NCBI RefSeq assembly: GCF_001507855.1
Contig: NZ_LGEN01000034.1
Coordinates: forward strand, 1 to 64,000
DNA from: Halomonas sp. 54_146
GTDB taxonomy: Bacteria; Pseudomonadota; Gammaproteobacteria; Pseudomonadales; Halomonadaceae
DNA length: 64,000 nt
Direction: 5' to 3'
The position numbers and the translations under genes are program-made. Each line of letters begins with the position of its first letter. The stretch's first letter is position 1. The notes beneath the pieces were generated by a model that made no database searches, had not been told where the DNA came from, and saw nothing but the letters and a program-made list of their open reading frames with translations. Shown piece by piece: positions 8,889-16,922 of the stretch.

Positions 8889-9206
8889 CTAACGCCCCTG
8901 ATCGTTCGCTTGACGCCTTGCGCGCACTAAGCGAGCGGCCTTAGGGTCAATAGCCAACGGTCGATACACTTCCACCCGATCACCTTCGCGTAATAGCTGG
9001 GTCTCGGGGTCGCGCAGGGCTCTACCGAAAATTCCCAACGGCGCTTGCGTGAACGTATCACTAGGCAGTTCAGGAAAGAGCGCTGGCAAATCAGCCAGCA
9101 TGACAGCTTGGCGGGCGGTGGTGCTCTCAGGCACGCTTAACGACACTAAGCGCTGCTTGTGTGGCAGCGCGTAGGCAACCTCAATAATGATACTCTCAGC
9201 GGCCAT
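8889..9206 (-). CDS. rnfH: RnfH family ubiquitin-fold protein
   Basis: This is a 105-residue beta-grasp protein of the RnfH family (UPF0125). It opens MAAESIIIEVAYALPHKQ and ends with the family pattern EGDRVEVYRPLAIDPKAARLVRARR. Its role is unsettled; it is named for Rnf clusters, and ratA-rnfH is elsewhere described as a two-gene unit. I prefer this ATG over one 10 codons upstream because the family starts here. Its start overlaps the ratA stop by 11 bases, suggesting translational coupling. Confidence 0.88.
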   Translation of the reverse strand: MAAESIIIEVAYALPHKQRLVSLSVPESTTARQAVMLADLPALFPELPSDTFTQAPLGIFGRALRDPETQLLREGDRVEVYRPLAIDPKAARLVRARRQANDQGR

Positions 9207-9630
9207 ACAGCTCGCCGGCACGCTTAGTGAAGGCATCTACTAGCTGCCCTGCTATTTGCTGAAAGAGCTTGCCGAATGCCATGCTGAGCAAACGATTGGC
9301 AAATTCAAACTCCATTTCCAGGCTGACTTTGCAGGCATCCTCCCCCATAGGGGTAAACATCCAGCGGCCTTTGAGATGCTTGAAAGGCCCTTTCACTAAC
9401 GACATTTCTATCCGCTCGGGCTCGAAGAGATCATTACGGGTAGTAATTGTTTGTTCAATACCAGCGCGACCTAGGGTCATTTCGCCGATTAGATGCACAG
9501 CATCATGCTCGACCAAGCGCGCCCGACGGCACCCTGGCAGGAACTCTGGGTAACGTTCGAAATCATTGACTAGGTCGAACATTTTCTGGGGGGTGTGCCG
9601 CACTAAGGCGGAACGATTGACGGTTGGCAT
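9196..9630 (-). CDS. ratA: RatA family polyketide-cyclase-like (START) protein
   Basis: This 144-residue START/SRPBCC-fold protein corresponds to E. coli RatA (YfjG), described as interfering with 70S assembly; relatives of this fold (Coq10) bind quinones. The family motifs MFDLVNDFERYPEFLPGC and KGPFKHLKGRW are present. A GGAGAGG ribosome site fits this ATG better than the in-frame ATG 10 codons upstream. It is the first gene of ratA-rnfH and diverges from smpB, the conserved order. Confidence 0.88.
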   Translation of the reverse strand: MPTVNRSALVRHTPQKMFDLVNDFERYPEFLPGCRRARLVEHDAVHLIGEMTLGRAGIEQTITTRNDLFEPERIEMSLVKGPFKHLKGRWMFTPMGEDACKVSLEMEFEFANRLLSMAFGKLFQQIAGQLVDAFTKRAGELYGR

Positions 9631-9754
9631 TGACCTCTCCGCTGACTTCACAGTGCCCAAAGCGTATCATGGGAACATTTTTCAGACCCTAAATGGTATC
9701 ACGCCTCCCCAAATAACAAAGGGGATGCCACTGACAGATTAACTATGAGGTTCC

Positions 9755-10246
9755 ATGGCCACTAAAAAAGGTAAAAGCAAGGGTCCCGGCAGCAGCGTCA
9801 TTGCCCAGAACAAGAAGGCACGGTTTGAGTACCATATTAATGAAACCTTAGAAGCAGGTTTGGTACTCGCCGGTTGGGAAGTGAAAAGCCTGCGCGCCGG
9901 TAAAGCCCAGCTCACCGACACCTATATCCTGGTTCGCAACGGCGAAGCCTTTCTGCTGGGCAGCCATATCATGCCGCTTAACACGGCCAGCACCCATGAA
10001 ATTGCTGACCCAACCCGCACCCGCAAACTGCTGCTACACCGCAAAGAGATCGCCAAAATCTTTTCGGTCACACAGGATAAAGGTCACACCTGTGTGCCTC
10101 TAAAGCTTTATTGGAAACGCAATAAAGTGAAGTGCGAGCTTGCTTTGGTAACCGGTAAACAGCTGCATGACAAACGCGCCACGGAAAAAGATCGCGACTG
10201 GAATCGTCAAAAAGGTCGAATCATGCGGGAACATACCAAGGCTTAA
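9755..10246 (+). CDS. smpB: tmRNA-binding protein SmpB
   Basis: SmpB binds tmRNA and brings it to stalled ribosomes for trans-translation. The 163-residue protein has the OB-fold motifs [13 protein letters not shown] and [16 protein letters not shown] and the basic C-terminal tail [22 protein letters not shown] ribosome site lies 4 bases before the ATG. Its RNA partner ssrA begins 45 bases downstream on the same strand. Confidence 0.97.
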   Translation: MATKKGKSKGPGSSVIAQNKKARFEYHINETLEAGLVLAGWEVKSLRAGKAQLTDTYILVRNGEAFLLGSHIMPLNTASTHEIADPTRTRKLLLHRKEIAKIFSVTQDKGHTCVPLKLYWKRNKVKCELALVTGKQLHDKRATEKDRDWNRQKGRIMREHTKA

Positions 10247-10247
10247 C

Positions 10248-10282
10248 TGGTCAATTAGTGGTGAGCACGTTAGAATGCTCAC
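10248..10282 (+). promoter_or_regulatory. Probable ssrA promoter with a 7-bp inverted repeat
   Basis: TGGTCA (10248-10253), a 17-base spacer and TAGAAT (10271-10276) would start transcription near 10283, just before mature tmRNA. The inverted repeat GTGAGCA / TGCTCAC (10261-10267 with 10276-10282) overlaps the -10. It may end smpB mRNA or serve precursor processing. Confidence 0.5.
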
Positions 10283-10291
10283 TTGTAATAA

Positions 10292-10671
10292 GGGGGCGAC
10301 ATGGTTTCGACGCCGGTGACAACCCTTGCGGTGCATGCCGAGAGCGTGATGTATCTCGTAAATCCCACATCACGAAAAATAGTCGCAAATGACGAAAACT
10401 ACGCTCAAGGCGCGCTAGCAGCTTAAACACTGTTAGCTTCTTGTCTGGCTCCAAGGTGATGTGCCTATTCATCACTAAGGGGATATGAGCTAAAGCTGAT
10501 AGGACCGCGGTTGGTGGTGTCTTCTCGCCAATCGTCAAACTTTAGAGGGCTCGCGTGGCTGAATCCTGATCGTCGGAGTCAGTTGCGTTAAAACAAATGA
10601 CGAAATCTAAGCATGTAGAGCCAATAGGCGAGTGCTGGCGGACGCGGGTTCAATTCCCGCCGCCTCCACCA
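10292..10671 (+). ncRNA. ssrA: Transfer-messenger RNA (tmRNA)
   Basis: tmRNA rescues stalled ribosomes and adds a degradation tag. The 5' end GGGGGCG pairs over 7 bp with CGCCTCC near the 3' end, followed by A-CCA, which forms the tRNA-like acceptor. The T-arm GGGTTCAATTCCC (10645-10657) is intact. The tag frame begins at GCA 10385 and ends at TAA 10424-10426, encoding ANDENYAQGALAA after the tRNA-borne Ala. The 380-nt length is normal for a one-piece tmRNA. It follows smpB and a terminator follows it. Confidence 0.97.
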
Positions 10672-10687
10672 CCTTACTATACAAATC

Positions 10688-10712
10688 AAGCACCTACGGG
10701 TGCTTTTTTTGT
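10688..10712 (+). terminator. Intrinsic terminator of ssrA
   Basis: A 7-bp stem, AAGCACC (10688-10694) with GGTGCTT (10699-10705), has loop TACG and is followed by a T run, 17 bases after the CCA end of tmRNA. Confidence 0.92.
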
Positions 10713-10810
10713 TTGATAGCCCTTCCTACCGCACCATCATCTTGCGCCTAATGAGCCCCCAGGCGCTTGCAGCAAGCCGTTAACTACTCTCTCACTCCTA
10801 GGAAGTTTGG

Positions 10811-12526
10811 ATGTCCCTTACTATCAAAGCTCGCCTGATCCTTTTGATCGCCTTTTTAATTGCCCTGATCGCCGTTGTTGGCGGCTTTGGGATACGCGGC
10901 ATGACCGCTATGGACGGCGCCATAGAAACCATTTATGAAGATCGGTTAGTTCCCGTGCAGCAGCTCACCCGCATTGATGAGTTAATGCGTGACAGCATCA
11001 TCGAGCTCAACCAAATCAGCTTGACCCATGAGATCACTAGCGGTGAGCCTGCCAACAGCGCTAACCGTCAGTCCTACTTAGACACCGTAGCCGCTAACAC
11101 TGAGACGATGGAGCAGCTTTGGTCAGCTTATATGGCTACCTTTTTAACCCCCCGCGAGGCCGAGCTGGCCGAGCGCTACACCAACCAGCGCCGCACCTTC
11201 TTCCAGCAGGGCATGGCACCAGCCATCGCTTTCTACGAGGCTGGCAGTATTGATCGCGCGACGACCCATATGGTTGAGGTAGCCCGCCCCGCTTTCATTT
11301 CCGCCAACCAAACGCTGCGCAATTTGATTGACCTGCAAAGCGAAGTAGCACGCGCCGAGTACGCCTCGGCAGAGTCGACGTTTAGTTTTATGCGCTTCCT
11401 AACCGCCACCATGATCATCCTGGCGCTGATCGTTGGCTCCCTAAGCGGCTGGAGGCTGATTCGCGCCATCACCCAACCCCTAGGGCGCATGATTGGCTAC
11501 TTTAAGGCGATTGCCGCCGGCAACCTGAATAACCATATTGAGATCGAACGCCGTGATGAAATCAGCCTTGCCCTTGAATCGCTGAGCGAAATGCAGGTTC
11601 AGCAGCGCGAGCTGGTCGCGCGGATTCAGCACTCTGCCCAAGCTATCCATACCGCCTCCGGCGAGATCTCCTCGGGCAATCACGACCTCTCTCAGCGTAC
11701 GGAAGAGCAGGCCGCAAGCCTTCAGGAAACCGCCACTAGCATGGAGCAGGTTGCCGCAACGGTTAAGCAGAACGCCGACAACACCCGCCAGGCAAACGAA
11801 CTGGTGCGCAGCGCTCGTCAGCTGGCCGATAACGGTGGCGAAAAGACAGCCCAGGCCATGGGCAAGATGCATGAGCTTGAAGAGAGTGCTGCAAAGATCA
11901 GTAGCATTATTTCAGTCATCGACAGCATCGCCTTCCAAACCAACATACTGGCGTTGAACGCCTCAGTGGAAGCCGCCAGGGCAGGAGAACAAGGGCGCGG
12001 CTTTGCCGTGGTCGCCAGCGAAGTTCGCAACCTCGCCCAGCGCTGCGCCACGGCCGCTAAAGAGATCCAGACGCTGGTCACCCTCGACGGTGCGCTGGTC
12101 AAAGACGGGAGCACGTTAGTTCAGCAGGCAGGCGAAGCCATGGAGCAGGTGGTTGGCAGTGTGCGGCAGGTCTCCGAGCTGATGGCAGATATCAACGCTG
12201 CGTCAGAGGAACAGTCCCAGGCGGTGGAGCAAGTCAGCGTGGCGGTTAGCCAAATGGATCAGGTCACTCAGCAAAATGCCACCCTGGTGGAGCAGTCGGC
12301 AGCCGCCGCATCGGCGCTGAAGTCCCAGGCAGATCTCCTGGCCGACACGGTTAGCGCATTTCGCATGAATGATCACGCGACGGGGCTAACATCGAACTCA
12401 GTAATACCGCGCACCCTGGCCACTGCCAACGCCCCTGCCTTCCCGGTAGCAGCGGCTACCCCTGCGCCCCGCGCTAACCGCCAACGCAAAGCAGCAGAGG
12501 CGGAGCCAGAGTGGGAAGCCTTTTAG
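10811..12526 (+). CDS. Methyl-accepting chemotaxis protein
   Basis: This transmembrane chemoreceptor signals to CheA/CheW. In 571 residues it shows a first membrane helix (about 8-28), a periplasmic four-helix-bundle sensor with no recognisable ligand motif, a second helix (about 193-215), a HAMP linker, and the cytoplasmic hairpin with the conserved tip [32 protein letters not shown]. The protein ends EWEAF, an aromatic-x-x-aromatic pentapeptide like NWETF of Tar, which docks CheR/CheB. It is a single gene with no che genes beside it. The ligand is unknown. Confidence 0.93.
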   Translation: MSLTIKARLILLIAFLIALIAVVGGFGIRGMTAMDGAIETIYEDRLVPVQQLTRIDELMRDSIIELNQISLTHEITSGEPANSANRQSYLDTVAANTETMEQLWSAYMATFLTPREAELAERYTNQRRTFFQQGMAPAIAFYEAGSIDRATTHMVEVARPAFISANQTLRNLIDLQSEVARAEYASAESTFSFMRFLTATMIILALIVGSLSGWRLIRAITQPLGRMIGYFKAIAAGNLNNHIEIERRDEISLALESLSEMQVQQRELVARIQHSAQAIHTASGEISSGNHDLSQRTEEQAASLQETATSMEQVAATVKQNADNTRQANELVRSARQLADNGGEKTAQAMGKMHELEESAAKISSIISVIDSIAFQTNILALNASVEAARAGEQGRGFAVVASEVRNLAQRCATAAKEIQTLVTLDGALVKDGSTLVQQAGEAMEQVVGSVRQVSELMADINAASEEQSQAVEQVSVAVSQMDQVTQQNATLVEQSAAAASALKSQADLLADTVSAFRMNDHATGLTSNSVIPRTLATANAPAFPVAAATPAPRANRQRKAAEAEPEWEAF

Positions 12527-12592
12527 GCGCTAGCGGATTTAACACTGCCGATCCAAGGATACGCTAGCCTTTAGCAAGATTCGCAAGCACGG

Positions 12593-12613
12593 GGCTGACC
12601 CTAGGGGTTGGCC
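12593..12613 (+). other. Stem-loop downstream of the chemoreceptor gene
   Basis: GGCTGACCC pairs with GGGTTGGCC (12593-12601 with 12605-12613, two G-U pairs) with a 3-base loop. No T run follows, so it is only a possible transcript end. Confidence 0.35.
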
Positions 12614-12693
12614 TTGCGGTCTGTATCGAGCAGGCAGTCATGGCAACGTATAGGCAACAGAAGGCTATCTGCTTAAAAAAGCGGATGAGCAAT

Positions 12694-12747
12694 GCTAAAT
12701 GGAAGGAATATGCCAAATGGAAGAAAGATGCTAAATGGAAGGAATAT
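12694..12747. repeat. 18-bp tandem repeat, three copies
   Basis: GCTAAATGGAAGGAATAT (12694-12711) is repeated exactly at 12730-12747, with a divergent middle copy (12712-12729). It could encode AKWKEY-type hexapeptides in a 64-codon frame (12640-12834), but that frame runs through a terminator-like hairpin and has no ribosome site. I treat it as a spacer repeat. Confidence 0.85.
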
Positions 12748-12766
12748 TTGCTGAAGTCACAAACGC

Positions 12767-12815
12767 ATCGGGCCCCGCCTAAGCGGGGCCCGATCATCGA
12801 ATCTAAGCGATTCGA
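12767..12815 (-). terminator. Strong hairpins after the cold-shock gene
   Basis: A perfect 12-bp stem with a 4-base loop (12767-12778 with 12783-12794) lies in the spacer between the convergent chemoreceptor and cold-shock genes. A second 7-bp hairpin (12797-12803 with 12809-12815) is next to it, closer to the cold-shock gene. T runs are weak. Confidence 0.65.
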
Positions 12816-12836
12816 GTACTTAAATAATCGCTAGGA

Positions 12837-13043
12837 TTAAGAAAGCAGCTTGATGTTTGAAGCTTGAAGGCCTTTCTGACCTTGGGTAACGTCAAAAGAA
12901 ACGTTAGCGCCTTCAGGCAGAGTTTTGAAGCCATCAGACTGAATTTCAGAAAAATGAGCAAAGACGTCATCGCTGCCGTCAGACGGTGCAATGAAGCCAA
13001 AACCTTTAGAATCGTTAAACCACTTAACTGTGCCAGTTGCCAT
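12837..13043 (-). CDS. Cold-shock protein (CspA family)
   Basis: This single-stranded nucleic-acid chaperone is 68 residues long and starts [21 protein letters not shown]1 (KGFGFI) and RNP2 (VFAHF) are intact, as is the usual Csp length. An AAGGA ribosome site lies about 10 bases before the ATG. The long spacer upstream could hold a cold-responsive leader, as for cspA genes, but the cold-box sequence is not obvious. Confidence 0.95.
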   Translation of the reverse strand: MATGTVKWFNDSKGFGFIAPSDGSDDVFAHFSEIQSDGFKTLPEGANVSFDVTQGQKGLQASNIKLLS

Positions 13044-13550
13044 GATATAAATCCTTTTCGCTAATCGCGAATTGTAAAATTCCTGGTATTACCCAGATAA
13101 ATAGTGAGTAGAACAAGGAATACAATTACAGACTACCGAAAGAATTCGAATGCTTCTGAAACTATGCTTGCTTGCTAACTTACTAACTCGGTGCATCTTG
13201 CCATGCACGTAGCAGTAGGTCAAAGCTTTTCCGCTTTTAATTTATCGACTACCCCAGAGCAGCAGTAAAATTTAGCCATTAACCGTCGTATTGCGAGCGG
13301 CTGGGTGACCGTGTTTGGCCAGTGGGTACTGCCGGGCGCTGCCGCCTCACGGGGCTACGAAGCCTGTGATGAACTAATGCCTTCACAGTTACTATTACCT
13401 AAAGGATTAATTTACTAAAAAAATACGCAATCCATTTAAGAAGAACTACTTTCGTTCGTTTTTATAACGTATTGCATTGCAATATAGGCTGTTAAACTAT
13501 TGGGGTTTTTACACCACTTCTGACAACTTAACCATGAGGAAAAACGTCAC
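13044..13550. other. 507-bp spacer between divergent csp and nhaD
   Basis: The part nearest csp is AT-rich and should be its 5' leader; it contains TTCGC/GCGAA and CTGG/CCAG mini-hairpins and a 6-bp inverted repeat GTGCAT...ATGCAC (13191-13208). The middle (13269-13415) is an open frame with no start codon and no recognised homology. The right part is AT-rich and presumably carries the nhaD promoter. I see no gene. Confidence 0.5.
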
Positions 13551-15029
13551 ATGCCTACCTTGTGCCAACCCTCTTGCCAGCCTCGATTATGTCGTCGCTG
13601 GCTTTTTTTGTTAGCGGCCTTACTGCTGTGCGTAAGTCCTAGTGCTTTTGCTGTGACCGGTGACTTAGACCTAACCACCTCTGCGGTTGGCTTTTTCGCT
13701 GTGGCAGTTTTCGTCCTGGCCTATGCCTTGGTCATGGCGGAAGAAAAAATTCACATGCGCAAATCCAAGCCGGTGTTAGTAGCGGCCGGTATCATCTGGA
13801 GCCTCATCGGCTGGGTGTATGTCCAAAATGGCATGTCGGATGCGTCAGAGTACGCTTTCCGAGTGACGCTGTTGGAGTTCACCGAGCTGATGCTGTTCTT
13901 GCTGGTGGCCATGACCTACATCAATGCGATGGAAGAACGCCGCGTCTTTGACGCGCTGCGTTCATGGATGCTGCGCAAGGGGTTTAACTACCGCACGTTG
14001 TTTTGGCTCACCGGCGGTCTGGCGTTTGTGTTGTCACCCATTGCCGACAACCTCACCACGGCGCTACTGATGTGCGCCGTGGTAACCAAAGTAGCAGAGG
14101 GCGACCAGCGGTTTATTAATCTAGCCTGTATCAATATCGTCGTTGCCGCGAATGCGGGGGGTGCATTTAGCCCCTTTGGCGACATTACCACCTTGATGGT
14201 ATGGCAAGCGGGCATGGTTGAATTCCAGGAATTCTTCATCCTGTTCTTCCCGTCTTTGGTTAACTTCCTGATCCCTGCTTCCATCATGAGCCTGTTTATT
14301 AAAGATGAGAAACCGGCCAGCGTATATGAAGATGTGTGGTTGAAGCGCGGTGCCCGGCGCATTGTGCTGCTGTTCTTATTAACCATTGTTACTGCCGTGT
14401 TGTGCCACGTTGTGCTCCACCTGCCGCCGGTACTAGGCATGATGACTGGCCTTGGCTATTTGCAGTTCTTTGGTTATTACCTGCGTCGCAGCCTGCCCCG
14501 CTCGCTGGAGCGCAAACGCGAGCGTTACAGTCGCCGAGGTGACAACCGCAAGCTTGAGCAGTTGGGTAGCGTAGTGCCCTTTGATGTCTTTAACCGCGTT
14601 GCACGCGCCGAGTGGGACACTCTGTTGTTCTTCTATGGGGTCGTCATGTGCGTTGGTGGGCTTGGGTTTATGGGCTATCTTGGCCTGCTCTCGGAAGCGC
14701 TCTATACCGGCTGGAATGCCACGGCGGCCAACATTACGCTGGGCGTTGTGTCAGCCGTGGTGGATAACATTCCGGTGATGTTTGCCGTGCTGACTATGCA
14801 GCCGGATATGTCCCATGGCCAATGGCTGCTGATTACCCTTACGGCTGGCGTCGGGGGTAGCTTACTGTCGATTGGTTCAGCGGCCGGTGTGGCGGTGATG
14901 GGCCAAGCAAGGGGGGCATATACCTTTATGGGCCACTTGCGCTGGTCGCCGGTTATTTTACTCGGCTACATCGCCAGTATTTTGGTACATATGTGGCTAA
15001 ACGCTGAGAGCTTTGCGCTTTTCGGCTAA
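13551..15029 (+). CDS. nhaD: Na+/H+ antiporter NhaD
   Basis: This inner-membrane antiporter exports Na+ (and Li+) in exchange for protons and is typical of halophiles and marine bacteria. The 492-residue protein has an N-terminal signal-like helix ending about residue 34, then about 12 membrane segments. NhaD/IT-superfamily stretches include SPIADNLTTALLMCAVV and AANAGGAFSPFGDITTLMVWQAG, where the polar membrane residues are expected to bind cation. A GAGG ribosome site lies about 11 bases before the ATG. It stands alone and ends in a terminator. Confidence 0.93.
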   Translation: MPTLCQPSCQPRLCRRWLFLLAALLLCVSPSAFAVTGDLDLTTSAVGFFAVAVFVLAYALVMAEEKIHMRKSKPVLVAAGIIWSLIGWVYVQNGMSDASEYAFRVTLLEFTELMLFLLVAMTYINAMEERRVFDALRSWMLRKGFNYRTLFWLTGGLAFVLSPIADNLTTALLMCAVVTKVAEGDQRFINLACINIVVAANAGGAFSPFGDITTLMVWQAGMVEFQEFFILFFPSLVNFLIPASIMSLFIKDEKPASVYEDVWLKRGARRIVLLFLLTIVTAVLCHVVLHLPPVLGMMTGLGYLQFFGYYLRRSLPRSLERKRERYSRRGDNRKLEQLGSVVPFDVFNRVARAEWDTLLFFYGVVMCVGGLGFMGYLGLLSEALYTGWNATAANITLGVVSAVVDNIPVMFAVLTMQPDMSHGQWLLITLTAGVGGSLLSIGSAAGVAVMGQARGAYTFMGHLRWSPVILLGYIASILVHMWLNAESFALFG

Positions 15030-15054
15030 AAACCAACCTATAAGCAAGCAGCCC

Positions 15055-15088
15055 AAACCCCTTTTCAGCCCGCTGGAAAGGGGTTTTT
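15055..15088. terminator. Terminator between nhaD and the GST gene
   Basis: AAACCCCTTTTCAGC pairs with the imperfect complement GCTGGAAAGGGGTTT (15055-15069 with 15072-15086), followed on the plus strand by a T run. It lies between convergent genes; on the minus strand the T run is short. Confidence 0.85.
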
Positions 15089-15112
15089 AATATCTGAGCT
15101 AATGAAAACTGA

Positions 15113-15784
15113 TCAACTCCCCGGCATGGTAAGCGGGCCCGCGCGCGTTACCACTCGCTGCCACGCGGCGTCTTGCTCAATACGAGACACAAACGCAGCA
15201 ATAGCGGGATACTTTTCTAATGATTGGACAGCGGCGACCGCCTGTAGCGGGAAGCTCATTTGAACATCAGCGCCACTCGGCCATGGCCCAGCAAAAGTGC
15301 CGTGTGCTGATAAATGTTCGTTAATAAAGGTGAGGTGCTGTTTAAGCTGCGGCGCAAGAAAGCGCTTGTTCACCGTATCGCTAATCCCCTTAGCAAGCGG
15401 CTTGATGAACCAGGGTGACTGCTTGGGAATTTGACCAAAGACAAGCTGCATCACCAGCAGCGGCATCAATGAACCTTCGGCATAATGCAGCCAGTAACGG
15501 TAATCAACCCAGGCTCGCGTATCGTCTGGCGAAGGCTGGCAACGTCCTTGACTGTAACGTTGAATAAGGTAATCAATAATCGCCCCTGATTCAGCCACGG
15601 TGAGATCGCCATCGGTAATCACCGGTGACTTACCAAGCGGGTGGATCTTTTTCAGCGCGTCTGGCGCTTGCTGTGTCTTACCATCGCGCTGGTAAACAAC
15701 CAGCTCATAGTCCAGCTCAAGAACTTCAAGCAGCCAAAGAATACGGTGAGAGCGGGACTTTTCCAGATGGTGAACGTAGATCAT
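15113..15784 (-). CDS. Glutathione S-transferase family protein
   Basis: This is a cytosolic GST-fold protein of 223 residues. The thioredoxin-like N domain (MIYVHHLEKSRSHRILWLLEVL) carries the GSH-contact pattern GKSPVITDGDLTVAESGAIIDYL, followed by an all-helical C domain. I place the start at the ATG five bases after GGAG; a GTG two codons earlier would sit directly on the ribosome site. The substrate cannot be told from sequence. Confidence 0.9.
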   Translation of the reverse strand: MIYVHHLEKSRSHRILWLLEVLELDYELVVYQRDGKTQQAPDALKKIHPLGKSPVITDGDLTVAESGAIIDYLIQRYSQGRCQPSPDDTRAWVDYRYWLHYAEGSLMPLLVMQLVFGQIPKQSPWFIKPLAKGISDTVNKRFLAPQLKQHLTFINEHLSAHGTFAGPWPSGADVQMSFPLQAVAAVQSLEKYPAIAAFVSRIEQDAAWQRVVTRAGPLTMPGS

Positions 15785-15835
15785 AAACACTCCATAGGCT
15801 GAGTTGTACGCCAGCTAAGTAGGAAATAACAACAC

Positions 15836-16063
15836 TTAACGCCGAGTTAGCAGGGTAATGCTGATAAACCGACCCTGCTCAGAAAAATTCAATCGGTAAA
15901 CGCCATGCACACCCTGACGTTCTACCACTCGGCGAATCGCCTCGGCGGGGAATATCACCCAGCGGCCATCCAGGCTACGGGCGCGCAGGTTAGCAATGCG
16001 CCCTTCATAATGTGCTAGGCATTCTTCATAGGTAAGCTCGATAACAACATCAATGGTTGGCAT
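15836..16063 (-). CDS. DUF2835 family protein
   Basis: This 75-residue protein has the DUF2835 pattern: an N-terminal beta strand (MPTIDVVIELTYEECLAHYEG), a central RSLDGRWVIFPAEAIRRVV, and a C-terminal strand with GVYRLNF. The family has no known function. It is a probable single gene, facing away from the SprA-related gene across a repeat-bearing spacer. Confidence 0.8.
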   Translation of the reverse strand: MPTIDVVIELTYEECLAHYEGRIANLRARSLDGRWVIFPAEAIRRVVERQGVHGVYRLNFSEQGRFISITLLTRR

Positions 16064-16115
16064 AACTCGGCGCTGTGGTCATAAGGTGCGTTAATTGATC
16101 AACTGTATGATAAAA

Positions 16116-16157
16116 CTGATGCGACAAAGCTGAGACGGCACGGCTGAGACGACAAGA
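16116..16157. repeat. 14-bp imperfect tandem repeat, three copies
   Basis: The units are CTGATGCGACAAAG (16116-16129), CTGAGACGGCACGG (16130-16143) and CTGAGACGACAAGA (16144-16157), with a possible decayed fourth. They lie in the divergent spacer between the DUF2835 and SprA-related genes. Confidence 0.75.
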
Positions 16158-16238
16158 CCGATAGTACTAACTTGCACTGTCAGCATTGCTCGCTAATACT
16201 TAATGATATCTCAACGCTAACTTCGTCGGTAATGACTT

Positions 16239-16895
16239 ATGACTGCCTCTTCGATTACCCCAGCCTCTCTATCTGCCTGGGCCTTTGCTGGTGCCAGTGC
16301 AGGATCTCCACGCGTTGAGCAAACCGCTGAACAGAAGAATGCTACGGATAAAGATTCAGCGTCGCTCAACGACACTAATGGCCGCACAGAGAGCAATCGT
16401 ACCGAAGGCAGCGAAGAAAGCACCGCGGCGGCTGGCCCCAAACGCGCTGACGGTACGCCCATGGCGCCGGAAGAAATTCAGCAGTTAGAACAATTGAAAG
16501 TGGTAGATCGCGAAGTACGCCAGCACGAGATGGCTCATCAAATAGCAGGCGGAGCCTATACGGGTGGTGCCAGCTATGAGTACGAAGTTGGCCCGGATGG
16601 TAAACGCTACGCAGTAGCAGGCGAAGTCCCCATTGATTATGGCCCAGTACCTAACGACCCCCAAGCCACGATCGAAAAAATGCAGACCGTAATCGCCGCG
16701 GCAATGGCACCTGCAGAGCCCTCACCCAAAGATCTCCAGGTAGCTGCCCAAGCCCGGCAGTACCTACTGGAAGCCAAGCTGGAAGCGGCTATACAACACA
16801 GTGAAATGGAGCAAGCACGCAGTTCTGGTGCAGCTACTACAACGCCTGACGAACCGGCCACTGCTTTACCGGCTGCTGATGAGCAAGCTGCTTAA
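16239..16895 (+). CDS. SprA-related putative metalloprotease
   Basis: The 218-residue protein has a low-complexity N-terminal half (Ala/Ser/Glu/Thr-rich, about 1-80) and a conserved core around residues 85-145: LKVVDREVRQHEMAHQIAGGAYTGGASYEYEVGPDGK. HEMAH is a zinc-protease-like HExxH motif, and the rest matches the SprA-related / putative metalloprotease family known mainly as hypothetical proteins. No signal peptide is clear. The ribosome site is weak and the start is the least certain part. The role is unknown. Confidence 0.8.
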   Translation: MTASSITPASLSAWAFAGASAGSPRVEQTAEQKNATDKDSASLNDTNGRTESNRTEGSEESTAAAGPKRADGTPMAPEEIQQLEQLKVVDREVRQHEMAHQIAGGAYTGGASYEYEVGPDGKRYAVAGEVPIDYGPVPNDPQATIEKMQTVIAAAMAPAEPSPKDLQVAAQARQYLLEAKLEAAIQHSEMEQARSSGAATTTPDEPATALPAADEQAA

Positions 16896-16922
16896 CCCGC
16901 AGGCTGTTTAACTGATAAACGT

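Noticed and set aside
10251-10538. Minus-strand ORF across ssrA
   Set aside because: It is fully explained by the structured tmRNA on the plus strand.
12640-12834. 64-codon ORF as a real gene
   Set aside because: It has no ribosome site, its content is a tandem repeat, and it passes through a 12-bp-stem hairpin that fits a transcript end.
13269-13415. Open frame in the csp-nhaD spacer as a gene remnant
   Set aside because: It has no start codon in the conserved-looking part, no family I recognise, and short length; chance cannot be excluded.
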